NCBI GenBank assembly: GCA_002501695.1
Contig: DANZ01000152.1
Span: forward strand, 1 to 21,664
DNA length: 21,664 nucleotides
Source of the DNA: Methanolobus sp. UBA474
GTDB lineage: Archaea; Halobacteriota; Methanosarcinia; Methanosarcinales; Methanosarcinaceae
Reading direction: 5' to 3'
A program made the translations under genes and the position numbers. A model generated the notes under the pieces. The model did not search any database. It was not told the DNA's origin and saw only the letters and a program-made list of their open reading frames with translations. Within the stretch, counting starts at the first letter, position 1; each line of letters opens with the position of its first letter. Positions 7,997-17,061 of the stretch are shown piece after piece.

Positions 7997-8082
7997 TCGT
8001 ATATAATCATTTACAAGTAGTCATAAAAAATCCCTTCTCAAGCACTAAAAATAAAGCTACTGACATAGTATATAATATATAG
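7997..8082 (-). promoter_or_regulatory. Candidate TATA boxes for the DUF354-deacetylase-FemAB operon
   Basis: Two minus-strand TATA-like sequences lie upstream of the operon: ATTATATA (8000-8007) and CCTATATATTATATACT (8066-8082). The nearer one would give a transcript barely long enough to contain the ribosome site. The farther one would give a leader of roughly 80 bases and is the better candidate. Either could also act in the plus direction toward the beta-helix gene at 8244. Identification is by consensus only. Confidence 0.35.
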
Positions 8083-8243
8083 GTGAGCATAGGAATAGTC
8101 ATTATCCGTGTATCAAAAGAGATGTAAACCATACATAGCATCAAAGTAATAGATCATAATATTTATTCATCCTATACTTTTAAGTTCCTAAGAGCCTACC
8201 TCAAAAAACGAGAATCAAGTAACAAAAGTCCTAGAGCAACAGA

Positions 8244-9611
8244 ATGAAAATCCAGGAAACAGTTTCATTAGGAAAGATCCGTTTGCCGGAGAAGGTATTT
8301 GTACTTATCCTAGTTCTTGCAGTGCTGATCACGCTGTATCTTTCTTACAGTTATTTCATTGGGGATAAAGAACCTGAGGATGTCGAAATAATTGTGACGA
8401 AAAACGAAACGGTATCCGTTACAGATACGAGCACCGGGACTGTAGTATATAATGGTACCAGTGACGAGGAGGCTATACGGGCGGCAGTTGGCTCGATAGA
8501 GAAAGGTACTATTCTGATCGAGCAGGGAACTTACAGAGTTGACTCGCCGATAAAGCTCAGATCGGACATTATGATCATCGGGAATGAATGCCAGATCATC
8601 GGGTACAACATATTCAGGATGAACGGCGTTGCAAATGTTACGATCAAAGGATTCAATTTCAGTAACTCTGATGAGAAATATATGCGCCATTCAGGAACAA
8701 ATAGCATAGTGGAGATAGTAAACAGCAACAACTGCCATGTACTGGATAATACATTTCGCAATTTCGATGATTACGGGTTATACCTTTCAACACTTTCAAT
8801 GACGCACCATAACAGCCAGATCACCATAAGGGGTAACCAATTCCTGGATTACGGCTATTGCGGAATAATGATCGACAAGCAGGCCAGTCAGATCTTTGTC
8901 GAAGACAATGTTTTCAGGGATATAAATATAAGGAAAATAAACCCGAATGCATATGGAGTAGCTCTTGCTAAAGGTAGCAGTACCTACGCTTACTCTGAAT
9001 ATATCTACATCCGCAACAACGTCATAGAGAATAATCCCATGTGGGAAGGAATTGACAGCCATGGAGCAAACCATGTGTATATACTGGACAACACAGTGAA
9101 GAACTGCAGGATACCTATCTCCGTAGCCCAGATAAACAGCGATAACAAGTACCCGGAACCAGTACACAATGTCACCATTACAGGGAACTACGTAAAAGGG
9201 AACATGAGTGCTCCAAAGCAGGATTCAGGGATATATGTACTGGGAGGGCGCGGTCCTGGAGGAAGTGTCCAGCCTTACAGAAACGTGATCGTATCCGACA
9301 ACACTATCAGTGATGTGAATAATTGGCTCCATTCCAATGACGGGGGGATCGTACTAATGGGTGTGGACGGTGCCAAGGTATACAATAACAAGATAGCGAA
9401 TGTAGGGGGAACGGGAATCAATCTGGCAAACACCAATAACATCCAGGTATATAATAACGAAATAAAAGAGCTTATAAAGGTGTCTAAGCCTATTTCCTGC
9501 GTTAGTGTTTCAGATGTGAAGGATAGTTATGTCATTGATATAAGAGACAATGCTATCGATCTGAAGGACAACTGCATCTATTATGATGCCGACTATAGTT
9601 TCGCCCAGTAA
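8244..9611 (+). CDS. Membrane-anchored single-module right-handed beta-helix protein (paralogue 1)
   Basis: A 455-residue protein with one parallel beta-helix module of the NosD/Pectate_lyase_3 type. A basic N terminus and one hydrophobic stretch (about 17-38) form a signal anchor, leaving residues 40-455 outside the cell. The solenoid starts around T-G-T-V-V-Y-N-G-T (about 64) and is rich in N-N-x-x and D-N-x-F/I turns. The conserved I-D-S-H-G-A is at about 270-275 and D-Y-G-Y-C-G-I-M-I near 210. Unlike paralogues 2-4 it lacks a cleavable signal peptide, a second module and a PKD domain. Its module mixes markers of both module types of its neighbours: W-E-G before I-D-S-H as in their first modules, K-Q-A-S-Q and K-Q-D-S-G-I-Y as in their second. 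The ribosome site is weak. It starts the four-gene array and is divergent from the glycan operon. Likely roles are polysaccharide binding, lysis or epimerisation; activity is unproven. Confidence 0.88.
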   Translation: MKIQETVSLGKIRLPEKVFVLILVLAVLITLYLSYSYFIGDKEPEDVEIIVTKNETVSVTDTSTGTVVYNGTSDEEAIRAAVGSIEKGTILIEQGTYRVDSPIKLRSDIMIIGNECQIIGYNIFRMNGVANVTIKGFNFSNSDEKYMRHSGTNSIVEIVNSNNCHVLDNTFRNFDDYGLYLSTLSMTHHNSQITIRGNQFLDYGYCGIMIDKQASQIFVEDNVFRDINIRKINPNAYGVALAKGSSTYAYSEYIYIRNNVIENNPMWEGIDSHGANHVYILDNTVKNCRIPISVAQINSDNKYPEPVHNVTITGNYVKGNMSAPKQDSGIYVLGGRGPGGSVQPYRNVIVSDNTISDVNNWLHSNDGGIVLMGVDGAKVYNNKIANVGGTGINLANTNNIQVYNNEIKELIKVSKPISCVSVSDVKDSYVIDIRDNAIDLKDNCIYYDADYSFAQ

Positions 9612-9654
9612 AAGAACAGTTGAAAGCAGTTGATCCGGGCCTTTTTGGTATGTG

Positions 9655-9672
9655 GAAAGGGCCTCACCTTTC
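9655..9672 (+). terminator. Weak hairpin after beta-helix gene 1
   Basis: GAAAGG (9655-9660) and CCTTTC (9667-9672) form a 6-bp stem with a 6-base loop, 43 bases after the stop codon. There is no immediate T-run, and T-rich sequence begins only near 9707. It is weaker than the hairpins after the next two genes. Confidence 0.25.
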
Positions 9673-9801
9673 TACGACCGGCTTTACGCCAGTTTCGACT
9701 TCACAATTTATTTTATATGTGCATCTCAAATTAATATCCCTATCTGTATTTTGTGAATATAATGCGATGTGGACTTATTCTTTTTCTTCAATATGAGATG
9801 A

Positions 9802-9810
9802 TTTATATAT
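9802..9810 (+). promoter_or_regulatory. TATA box of beta-helix gene 2
   Basis: TTTATATAT matches the archaeal TATA consensus well and lies in an AT-rich tract 216 bases before the ATG. Its distance from the start resembles that of the TATA candidates of genes 3 and 4, which supports it. A second candidate at 9882-9889 would give a leader of about 110 bases. Confidence 0.45.
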
Positions 9811-10017
9811 AAGATTTAGTATATTTAAAAAACAAGTAATAATATGTTTCAATTGATGTTAATCTGCTCATTTGGAAATAGTTTATAAGTTCAAACTACT
9901 GTTAATATTTCATTTGAGAGACTAATTTTTACAGTCGGGAACATATTCTTGACAAAGTCATCTGAAAAACTGCAGGAAAACATAGCAGTATGAAAAACAC
10001 ATATTGGAGATTCAAAA

Positions 10018-13000
10018 ATGTATGCTCGGAAAATAATAAGCATTTTAGCTATCCTTTTGTTCCTTAACCTGTGTTTGGGGACAGCAGCTTCCGCAGCATC
10101 CACCATGGATGCCGCCGGAGGAGTTACATATTCTGTCACCATTTCTAAAAATGCAGGCACAACAGTAGTCAAAACTGCTGATGGAAAACCTATCTACAGC
10201 GGTACGAACGATATGGAAGCGATCAAGGCTGCGCTCAACTCAATAAACGGGGGCGTTATCCTGTTCAATCCGGGAGCTTACACCATAAGTTCACCAGTCA
10301 CAGTTAGATCCAATATACAACTGGTCAGCAATGGTGCCGTGATGAAAGGCTATACCATATTCAGGATGAACGGGGCTACAAATGTCACGATCAAAGGATT
10401 CGAGTTCGTCAACCCGGATATAAGCTACCTCTCACGCGCCGGCAGTGTCGGTCTCGTAGATATAATTAACAGCAACAACTGCCTTATTCAAAGTAATACT
10501 TTCCGCAACTTCAGGGACTATGGGATAAACATTGCAGTCAGCTCCACATCCCAATATAACAAACAAATAACCGTAAAGGACAACAGCTTCCTTGATTACG
10601 GTTACTGCGGAGTGATGATCGGTAAGCAGTCCAATTACATATATGTCGATAACAATGTCTTTAAGAACATAAATACCAGAAAGCTGAATGCGAACGCCTA
10701 TGGTGTGGCGATCTCCAAGGGCAGTATCGCTTACAAGTATTCAGAATACATCTACATCCGCAACAACAACATAGATAACAATCCCGTATGGGAAGGCATC
10801 GACAGTCACGGAGCCAATCATGTATATATCCAAGACAATACGGTCCTGAACTGTAAGATACCCATCATTGTAGCCCAGATCAATAGTGAAGGCACATATC
10901 CCGAACCAGTGCACCATGTTATCATTACAGGGAACTATGTGAAAGGAAACCTGAAGGCAGCAGATAAACAACATTCGGGCATACACGTACTTGGTGCGCG
11001 CAACAATGTCCAGCCATACCAGAACATTGTAGTTTCCGATAACACTGTCACTGATGTCAACAGCTGGCTGGTCAGCGATGACGGAGGAATAGTGCTAAGG
11101 GATGTAAAGGGCGGAACTGTTGAGAACAACCTGATATCAAACGTAGGCGGCACAGGCATTTACCTGCTGAACGCTGATGATCTGGTGATCCAGAACAACA
11201 ATGTTAAGAGCATGCTCAGGATATCGGGCCCCACCAAGGGATTGAAACTGATGCCTGTCAACAAGAACTCTGCTGTTACGGTCAGGAATAACATATTTGA
11301 CAGCTCGGTGGATTACCATGCCTACGGATACAGCAACTGGGGATACAAATATCTATTAAGCGTGCTGGGACAGGATACATCAAAGTTCTACAACCCTAAC
11401 GGGGTCCTGCAGGTGACAGCCCTGAAAGCGCCTGAAGTATCTGCGAGCACAGACATCAATATATACAAGAGTGGAAGCACTACAACTGTCAAAGCAATCG
11501 ATGGAAAGACCATTTACAGCGGAAGCATTGATGCGGACGCGGTGAGGGCTGCGGTGAATGCTGCAAACAAGAACACGATCATTTTCAACGAAGGAACATA
11601 CACCATCAACTCGGCTGTTGTCCTCAAGTCGGACATAGGACTGGCCGGGAAGAATGCTGTACTTAAAGGTTACAATATATTCAGGATGAACGGTGCCACA
11701 AACGTCACAATAAAAGGGTTCGTATTCAGCAATCCTGATGTACTGTACCTTGGGCGCGCCGGGAACAACGGGCTCATAGATATCCAGAACAGTAAGAACT
11801 GCATTATTGAGGATAATACGTTCCGCAATTTCAGAGACTTTGGCATATTCCTTGCAACCCGCACTACATCCGATCGTAACCAGGATATTACCATAAGAAG
11901 CAACCAATTCCTTGATTACGGGTACTGCGGAATAATGATAGGTAAGCAGGCCAGCCAGATCCATATAGAGGACAATGTCTTCAGGAACATTAATACAAGG
12001 GCAATGTATGCGAACTCCTACGCGATCGCAGTCATGAAAGCCAGCAGCACATACGACTATTCGGAGCATATCTACATCCGTGGCAATATTATCGGGAACA
12101 ACCCCACCGGGGAAGCTATCGACAGCCATGGAGCTAACAACCTCTACATAGAGGGCAACACGATCACAAACTGCAGGATACCTATGTACCTTGTACATGT
12201 AAATGACGATGACAAGTACCCTGCCGCACTGAACGACCTGTCAGTGACCGGGAACTATGTAAAAGGCAATTACGCTGCTGCAAAACAGGACCCGGGCATC
12301 TATGTGTTCGGAGGGAGCAATGCTGCCGGAACAACGCCTTATACTAATGTAAACATCTCAGGCAACAGGATAGAGGATGTCAATAACTGGTTACTGGGAA
12401 ATGACGGAGCTATCGTGTTAAAGAATGTTGACGGAGCCATGATCGACAGTAACGAAATATCCGGTGTAGGTGGCACAGGAGTAAATTTGCAGAATGCGGA
12501 CAATGTGGTCATGCAGAACAACGTTATCAGCAACCTCAAAACACTGGCAGGTTCAACTATATGCCTGAAGATGCTGCCCGTGAACGGCAACTACGACATT
12601 CTGCTGAAGAACAACAATTTCGATGCGTCTGCAGACTATCACGCCTATTCTTACCCTACTTTCGGGTACAAATATGATGTGAGCGTATCAGGGCAGGATG
12701 TATCAAAGTTCTACTTCGCTAACGATGGAATGAACCTGATATTCCTGGACGAGCCTTCAGATGGTGAACTTCCGGTTGCCAATGCAGGCGCAAGATATGT
12801 CACTGCAGGCAGCCCTGTCACATTATACGGAGGAGAATCAACTGACAGGTATGGAATAGTCACATATACTTGGGACTTTGATGTTTCCAACGGCCTTCAG
12901 AATGATGCGACCGGTATGATCGTGACCCATACCTTCGGGGAGCAAGGCAGATATATTGTTACCCTGACAGTAAACAATATGAAAGGTCAGACAGGCACGG

Positions 13001-13026
13001 ACACCCTGACAGTGGTCGTGAAATGA
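10018..13026 (+). CDS. Secreted two-module right-handed beta-helix protein with PKD domain (paralogue 2)
   Basis: A 1002-residue exported protein. The signal peptide (residues 1-27) has a basic start, a hydrophobic core and A-S-A before the likely cleavage. Helix module A spans about 38-455 and module B about 480-905. Each begins with a strand set around D-G-K-x-I-Y-S-G and each carries I-D-S-H-G-A (I261 in A, I701 in B). The last 85 residues (918-1002) are a PKD domain, with T-W-D-F-D and H-T-F-x-x-x-G-R-Y-I-V-T-L-T-V-N-N. PKD domains are common in archaeal surface proteins and mediate protein or glycan contacts. No membrane anchor or sorting motif is seen at the C terminus, so attachment is probably through PKD or glycan binding. 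GGAGA lies seven bases before the ATG, and a strong hairpin terminator follows the gene. Long antisense open frames inside it are by-products of the repeated turns. Confidence 0.93.
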   Translation: MYARKIISILAILLFLNLCLGTAASAASTMDAAGGVTYSVTISKNAGTTVVKTADGKPIYSGTNDMEAIKAALNSINGGVILFNPGAYTISSPVTVRSNIQLVSNGAVMKGYTIFRMNGATNVTIKGFEFVNPDISYLSRAGSVGLVDIINSNNCLIQSNTFRNFRDYGINIAVSSTSQYNKQITVKDNSFLDYGYCGVMIGKQSNYIYVDNNVFKNINTRKLNANAYGVAISKGSIAYKYSEYIYIRNNNIDNNPVWEGIDSHGANHVYIQDNTVLNCKIPIIVAQINSEGTYPEPVHHVIITGNYVKGNLKAADKQHSGIHVLGARNNVQPYQNIVVSDNTVTDVNSWLVSDDGGIVLRDVKGGTVENNLISNVGGTGIYLLNADDLVIQNNNVKSMLRISGPTKGLKLMPVNKNSAVTVRNNIFDSSVDYHAYGYSNWGYKYLLSVLGQDTSKFYNPNGVLQVTALKAPEVSASTDINIYKSGSTTTVKAIDGKTIYSGSIDADAVRAAVNAANKNTIIFNEGTYTINSAVVLKSDIGLAGKNAVLKGYNIFRMNGATNVTIKGFVFSNPDVLYLGRAGNNGLIDIQNSKNCIIEDNTFRNFRDFGIFLATRTTSDRNQDITIRSNQFLDYGYCGIMIGKQASQIHIEDNVFRNINTRAMYANSYAIAVMKASSTYDYSEHIYIRGNIIGNNPTGEAIDSHGANNLYIEGNTITNCRIPMYLVHVNDDDKYPAALNDLSVTGNYVKGNYAAAKQDPGIYVFGGSNAAGTTPYTNVNISGNRIEDVNNWLLGNDGAIVLKNVDGAMIDSNEISGVGGTGVNLQNADNVVMQNNVISNLKTLAGSTICLKMLPVNGNYDILLKNNNFDASADYHAYSYPTFGYKYDVSVSGQDVSKFYFANDGMNLIFLDEPSDGELPVANAGARYVTAGSPVTLYGGESTDRYGIVTYTWDFDVSNGLQNDATGMIVTHTFGEQGRYIVTLTVNNMKGQTGTDTLTVVVK

Positions 13027-13056
13027 ATACAAGTGAATATATAAGATCCGGTATCT

Positions 13057-13095
13057 GCTGAAAGACATAGGGATCTTTCAGCCACACCTTTTTTT
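13057..13095. terminator. Hairpin terminator after beta-helix gene 2
   Basis: GCTGAAAGA (13057-13065) pairs perfectly with TCTTTCAGC (13074-13082) over 9 bp with an 8-base loop, and seven Ts follow at 13089-13095. It starts 31 bases after the gene stop. The stem can also form in the opposite transcript, just beyond the stop of the small minus-strand gene at 13094, so it may work both ways. Confidence 0.65.
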
Positions 13096-13324
13096 AGATA
13101 TTTATACTATTATTTTTCAGGACAATCTCCCTGTAAGCTGACAGGCAGGAGATGATAGCTGCCACCAGCCAACCCAATCCCGCAACAATGTCTTTCTGGA
13201 TAAAGAGCCCTATAGCCAGAGCCAGACATACGATTGTTGCCAGTACATACATATCGAGGCTCTTGCTAATTTTTCTGATCTCTTCAATACTATTTTTAAT
13301 AATTTTTATTATACCGGAATTCAT
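13094..13324 (-). CDS. Small two-helix membrane protein, unknown function
   Basis: A 76-residue protein that I do not recognise. It has a charged amphipathic N terminus (about 1-23, rich in I, K and E), a hydrophobic segment at about 25-42, a short I-Q-K-D turn, a second hydrophobic segment at about 47-63, and a basic tail. This hairpin-like layout looks like a real small membrane protein rather than chance. The start is the ATG at 13324, with only a weak GGGG upstream. It stands alone on the minus strand between two plus-strand beta-helix genes and ends against the terminator of gene 2. No motif gives a function. An accessory to export or anchoring of the neighbours is possible, but nothing in the sequence shows it. 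Confidence 0.5.
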   Translation of the reverse strand: MNSGIIKIIKNSIEEIRKISKSLDMYVLATIVCLALAIGLFIQKDIVAGLGWLVAAIISCLSAYREIVLKNNSINI

Positions 13325-13816
13325 CTTAACGCCCCATGAGAACTCAGACTGAAACTCAGAGTTGAGAAGTATCGTGCTTTAATAGCGCAGATTCTCCTGT
13401 AGTCTTACTTCCTTATTAATATCATTTTCTCATCGGACAATGAAGCCTATTTTAGCAGTATATTGTTTTTTATTATAAGCAGAATTTTTACTAAATATAA
13501 ATAAAGTAATATTTTTGAATACATATGACCCCATAAGTACTTGTATTTAATAAATTCAGTTGCTGCAGACATGAAATTTAACTTGATTATTTTTTTAAAC
13601 ATGACAGATTATATATACTTTTAAGAATACCTAGAAAGTAGCCTGTCACAATTTGACACAAGTAGAACTAATTTGTTCCAGTAAATAGGAATTGCAGCAT
13701 AATAACTGCTTTTTTGAGACAGAACATACAAAATATACTTGTGAACAGATTCGGCGCAGGTTGACCTGCATAATTAAGAACTCTACTCATGAAAAACAAT
13801 ATTTAAGAGGTCAAAA
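13325..13816. other. Intergenic region and long leader of beta-helix gene 3
   Basis: About 490 AT-rich bases with no credible gene. It contains a strong TATA-like element at 13608-13616, a downstream AGCCTGTCACAAT (13640-13652) shared with gene 4, and the ribosome site of gene 3. A minus-strand TATA-like stretch near 13490-13505 could serve the small membrane protein gene. Confidence 0.5.
13608..13652 (+). promoter_or_regulatory. TATA box and start-site motif of beta-helix gene 3
   Basis: ATTATATATA begins at 13608, about 205 bases before the ATG. AGCCTGTCACAAT (13640-13652) lies about where transcription would start, roughly 30 bases later. The same arrangement, with AGCCTGTCATAAT, precedes gene 4. 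TATACTTTTAAG (13614-13625) also occurs upstream of gene 1 (8173-8184), followed there by AGCCT. The shared pieces suggest common control or copied promoters. Confidence 0.45.
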
Positions 13817-13820
13817 ATGG
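13802..13820 (+). promoter_or_regulatory. Ribosome binding site of beta-helix gene 3, shared with gene 4
   Basis: TTTAAGAGGTCAAAAATGG is identical over 19 bases to 17683-17701 before gene 4. GAGGT is the Shine-Dalgarno core, five bases from the ATG (13817), which fixes the start. Gene 2 has a related TTCAAAAATG. Confidence 0.8.
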
Positions 13821-16800
13821 ATAAAACAAAAACATTAAGCCTTTTATTGGCTTTTTTAGTCCTTAACATAGGTTTAGGGGCAGCGATCTCTTCAGCTGCT
13901 GTCAGCAGCTTAGGAGAGGTGAACTACTCAATAAGCATATCTAAAGACGCCGGCATTACGCGGGCACAGACTATCGACGGCAAGGTTCTGTATAGCGGTA
14001 CCAACGATGTACAGGCTTTTACTACCGCGGTCAATGCTATCACAAAAGGCACCATCCTTGTCAATCGGGGAACGTACAATATCGCCACTCCCATAGCACT
14101 CAAATCCAATATCGCAATGATCGGTAACAATGCCGTGATCAACGGGTACAGCGTATTTACGATAACCAGTGCGACAAACGTTACAGTGAGAGGGTTCGAA
14201 TTCACCAACCCTACTGCATCATACACTGCAATTGCTTCCAGCAGGGGCTTTGTCAACATATTCAACAGCAACAATTGTGTGATCGAGGAGAACACCTTCC
14301 GCAACTTCAGGGATTATGGAGTTTACATCGGGGTCAGCTCGACATCCCAATTCAACAAGGATATAAGCGTAAGGTACAACAATTTCCTTGATTACGGTTA
14401 CTGTGGAGTGATGATCGGTAAGCAGTCCAATTACATATATGTTGAGGATAACACCTTCAAGAACATAAATGTAAGGAAAGTGAATGCAAATGCATATGGT
14501 ATAGCAGTTGCCAAGGGGAGCAATTCCTACAAGCACTCAGAGCACATCTATATCAGGTCCAACTGGATAGAGAACTGTCCGGTATGGGAAGGTATCGACA
14601 GTCACGGTGCAAACCATGTATATATTCAGGATAACACGGTCCTAAACTGTAAGGTACCCATAGCAGTCTCCTATCAGACTAACGAGGGTACATATCCTTT
14701 GCCTGTACACACCATAGTCATTACCGGGAATTATGTCAAAGGAAACATGGCCTCCCCAGACAAACAGCATTCCGGTATCCATGTACTTGGTGCGCGCAAC
14801 TACGCAAAACCATATACTAATGTGACTGTATCAGGAAATAATGTCATAGACGTCAACAGCTGGCTTGTCAGCGATGACGGAGCAATAGTTCTGAGAGATG
14901 TTAACGGAGTCGTCGTCGATAACAATCTCATTTCCGGCGTGGGCAATACAGGTATCAACCTGTTGAACACAGACAATGCGCTGGTACAGAACAATGACGT
15001 CAAGAACCTGAAAAAGATCTCCGGCTCAACGATGGGTGTCAAAATGTCACCTGTTGCAAAGAGCTTCAGCGCCACTATCAAGAACAATAAGTTTGACAGC
15101 ACTGTGAACTACCATGGATATGGATATTCCAGAGGGGGGTCCTATGTTGTAACCCTTGTGAACCAGGTCCAGTCTAAGTTTACAGGCGCCTTAAAACTGA
15201 CAGTTCAGACAGACTCAACTGTCGTAAAGTCACCTTACACACCACCACTCACACCACCACAGCCTGGTACCAGTGCAGATGACACACCGGACAACACGGA
15301 TATCAGTACACCGGACAACACTGATACCAGCACACCGGACAACACGGATACCAGCACACCGGACAACACTGATACCAGCACGCCGGACAATACCGATGAT
15401 ACTGTAAAGCCACAGATAGGTATTTCCAAGAGTGGAGACATGACCGTTGTTAAGACTGATGACGGAAATGTTGTGTACAGTGGTAACAGCGACGTTGAAG
15501 CTGTGAAGGCCGCCCTGAACAACGTATATCAGGGAACTATCGTTTTTGAGGAGGGAACCTATACTATCAGCTCAGCCGTTGCTCTCAATTCAGACACAGA
15601 ACTGATTGGGAAAAATGCTGTGCTCAAAGGATATAGAATATTTACGATAAAAGATGAATCAAACGTAACAGTCAAAGGATTCGAGTTCAGTAATCCCGAT
15701 GCACAATATCTTGGACGCGCCGGGAACAACGGGCTCATAGATATCCAGAACAGTGAGAATGTCCTTATCGAGGACAACACTTTCCGCAACTTCAGAGACT
15801 TCGGGATCTATGTTGCCACCCGCGCTACAACCAATCACAACAAACAGATAACCATCAAGAACAATGAATTCCTTGATTACGGTTACTGTGGAATAATGAT
15901 CGGTAAGCAGGCAAGCAATGTAACTGTTGAGGATAACCTGTTCAGGAATATCAATGTAAAGGCCATGTATGTGAACTCCTACGGGGTCGCGGTCATGAAG
16001 GATAGCAGCGCATACGACTATTCAGAGTATGTCTACATCCGAGGCAACACGATCGAGAACAATCCCACAGGAGAAGCAATCGACAGTCACGGAGCTGACG
16101 ACCTCTACATTGAGAACAACAATATCACAGACTGCAGGATACCCATCATTGTTCTTCATATCAACTATGATGACAAGTACCCTGTTGCCCTGAGCAACCT
16201 GTCAGTGATCGGAAACTCCGTGAAAGGGAACCTCAGCCTGGAGAAGCAGAACTCAGGTATCTACATCTTCGGAGGAGCAAGCAATAACGGAACCGTTAAA
16301 CAGCCCTACCAGGAAGTGAACGTCTCCGGTAACACTATCGTTGATGTCAACAACTGGCTGGAAACTGAGGACGGGGCTATCGTGCTGCGCAACATCGACG
16401 GAGCTGTCATTGAGAACAATGAGATCTCCGGCGCAGGTGGTGCAGGAGTGAACCTGGAGGATGCGGACAACGTGGTCATGCAGAGCAACAACTTCAGTGG
16501 TATGAGAGAGATCTCAGGTTCCACTATTGGAGTAAAGATGCTGGCAAATGACAGGGATTACAATGCCACTCTCATTAGCAACAGCTTCGACAGCTCTGTA
16601 GGATACCATGCCCGTTCTGACAGTGATGCAGGGCATGTCTACCAGGTAAGCGTAAAGGGCCAGGACATATCCAAGCTCGACAATTCGAACGAGGGCATGG
16701 AACTGATGATCCTTGAAGACCCTGAACCGGCAGGCGGCCTCCCTGTAGCCAACGCTTCAGGCAGAGTGGCTGAAGCCGGAAATACTGTGATATTCTATGG

Positions 16801-16996
16801 AGGCGAATCCTTCGACCAGAATGGAATAGTCACATATTCATGGGACTTTGACGCTTCCAACGGTATCCAGAGAGATGCCACCGGCATGATAGTGAACCAC
16901 ACCTTTGAGGAAAAAGGCAAATCTGTTGTCACCCTGACAATAAACAACATGAAGGGACAGACAAGCACAGACACTTTAACAGTGGTCGTGATGTAA
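13817..16996 (+). CDS. Secreted two-module right-handed beta-helix protein with Thr/Asp/Pro linker and PKD domain (paralogue 3)
   Basis: A 1059-residue exported protein and the longest of the array. The signal peptide covers about 1-28 (hydrophobic L-S-L-L-L-A-F-L-V-L, then S-S-A-A). Helix module A is about 38-470 (I-D-S-H-G-A at I260) and module B about 534-965 (I755). Between them is a hydrophilic linker of T-P-D-N-T-D-T-S repeats (about 490-529) flanked by Pro-rich sequence, absent from paralogues 2 and 4. It is probably a flexible, possibly O-glycosylated spacer. A PKD domain (975-1059) with S-W-D-F-D and H-T-F-E-E-K-G ends the protein. The start is supported by GAGGT five bases upstream, and a hairpin plus T6 follows the stop. 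Stretches of module A are almost identical in DNA to paralogues 2 and 4. The role is probably surface polysaccharide binding or modification; no enzyme activity can be asserted. Confidence 0.93.
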   Translation: MDKTKTLSLLLAFLVLNIGLGAAISSAAVSSLGEVNYSISISKDAGITRAQTIDGKVLYSGTNDVQAFTTAVNAITKGTILVNRGTYNIATPIALKSNIAMIGNNAVINGYSVFTITSATNVTVRGFEFTNPTASYTAIASSRGFVNIFNSNNCVIEENTFRNFRDYGVYIGVSSTSQFNKDISVRYNNFLDYGYCGVMIGKQSNYIYVEDNTFKNINVRKVNANAYGIAVAKGSNSYKHSEHIYIRSNWIENCPVWEGIDSHGANHVYIQDNTVLNCKVPIAVSYQTNEGTYPLPVHTIVITGNYVKGNMASPDKQHSGIHVLGARNYAKPYTNVTVSGNNVIDVNSWLVSDDGAIVLRDVNGVVVDNNLISGVGNTGINLLNTDNALVQNNDVKNLKKISGSTMGVKMSPVAKSFSATIKNNKFDSTVNYHGYGYSRGGSYVVTLVNQVQSKFTGALKLTVQTDSTVVKSPYTPPLTPPQPGTSADDTPDNTDISTPDNTDTSTPDNTDTSTPDNTDTSTPDNTDDTVKPQIGISKSGDMTVVKTDDGNVVYSGNSDVEAVKAALNNVYQGTIVFEEGTYTISSAVALNSDTELIGKNAVLKGYRIFTIKDESNVTVKGFEFSNPDAQYLGRAGNNGLIDIQNSENVLIEDNTFRNFRDFGIYVATRATTNHNKQITIKNNEFLDYGYCGIMIGKQASNVTVEDNLFRNINVKAMYVNSYGVAVMKDSSAYDYSEYVYIRGNTIENNPTGEAIDSHGADDLYIENNNITDCRIPIIVLHINYDDKYPVALSNLSVIGNSVKGNLSLEKQNSGIYIFGGASNNGTVKQPYQEVNVSGNTIVDVNNWLETEDGAIVLRNIDGAVIENNEISGAGGAGVNLEDADNVVMQSNNFSGMREISGSTIGVKMLANDRDYNATLISNSFDSSVGYHARSDSDAGHVYQVSVKGQDISKLDNSNEGMELMILEDPEPAGGLPVANASGRVAEAGNTVIFYGGESFDQNGIVTYSWDFDASNGIQRDATGMIVNHTFEEKGKSVVTLTINNMKGQTSTDTLTVVVM
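15284..15403 (+). repeat. In-frame 24-bp tandem repeat encoding T-P-D-N-T-D-T-S
   Basis: Five 24-base units start at 15284, 15308, 15332, 15356 and 15380; the last diverges at its end. Units 1 and 3 read AACACGGAT where units 2 and 4 read AACACTGAT, so the array looks like a doubled 48-base pair of units. The repeat encodes an acidic, Thr-rich linker between two helix modules. With no spacers it is not a CRISPR array. The length is likely to vary between strains. Confidence 0.9.
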
Positions 16997-17018
16997 AGAC
17001 TTAAGACAAGACATATGT

Positions 17019-17061
17019 CTGGCGGAACTATGAAAATGGTCCCGCCAGCCATGACTTTTTT
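17019..17061 (+). terminator. Hairpin terminator after beta-helix gene 3
   Basis: CTGGCGG (17019-17025) pairs with CCGCCAG (17042-17048) over 7 bp around a 16-base loop. A run of six Ts follows at 17056-17061. It begins 23 bases after the stop codon of gene 3. Confidence 0.6.

Larger units (their letters stand above)
9612..10017. other. Intergenic region and long leader of beta-helix gene 2
   Basis: About 400 bases with no credible gene. It holds the weak hairpin after gene 1, a very AT-rich tract from about 9700, a consensus TATA box at 9802-9810, a second TATA-like TTTATAAG at 9882-9889, and the ribosome site GGAGA (10006-10010) seven bases before the gene 2 ATG. From the first TATA box the leader would be about 190 bases. 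Confidence 0.5.

Noticed and set aside
11380..12198. 272-codon minus-strand open frame inside beta-helix gene 2
   Set aside because: It is antisense to strongly conserved helix sequence with signal peptide, modules and PKD in frame. Similar shorter antisense frames occur at matching places in the paralogues, as expected from repeated codons. It shows no domain or start signal.
15284..15403. Repeat array considered as CRISPR
   Set aside because: The units abut without spacers, are 24 bases, stay in frame and encode a simple linker.
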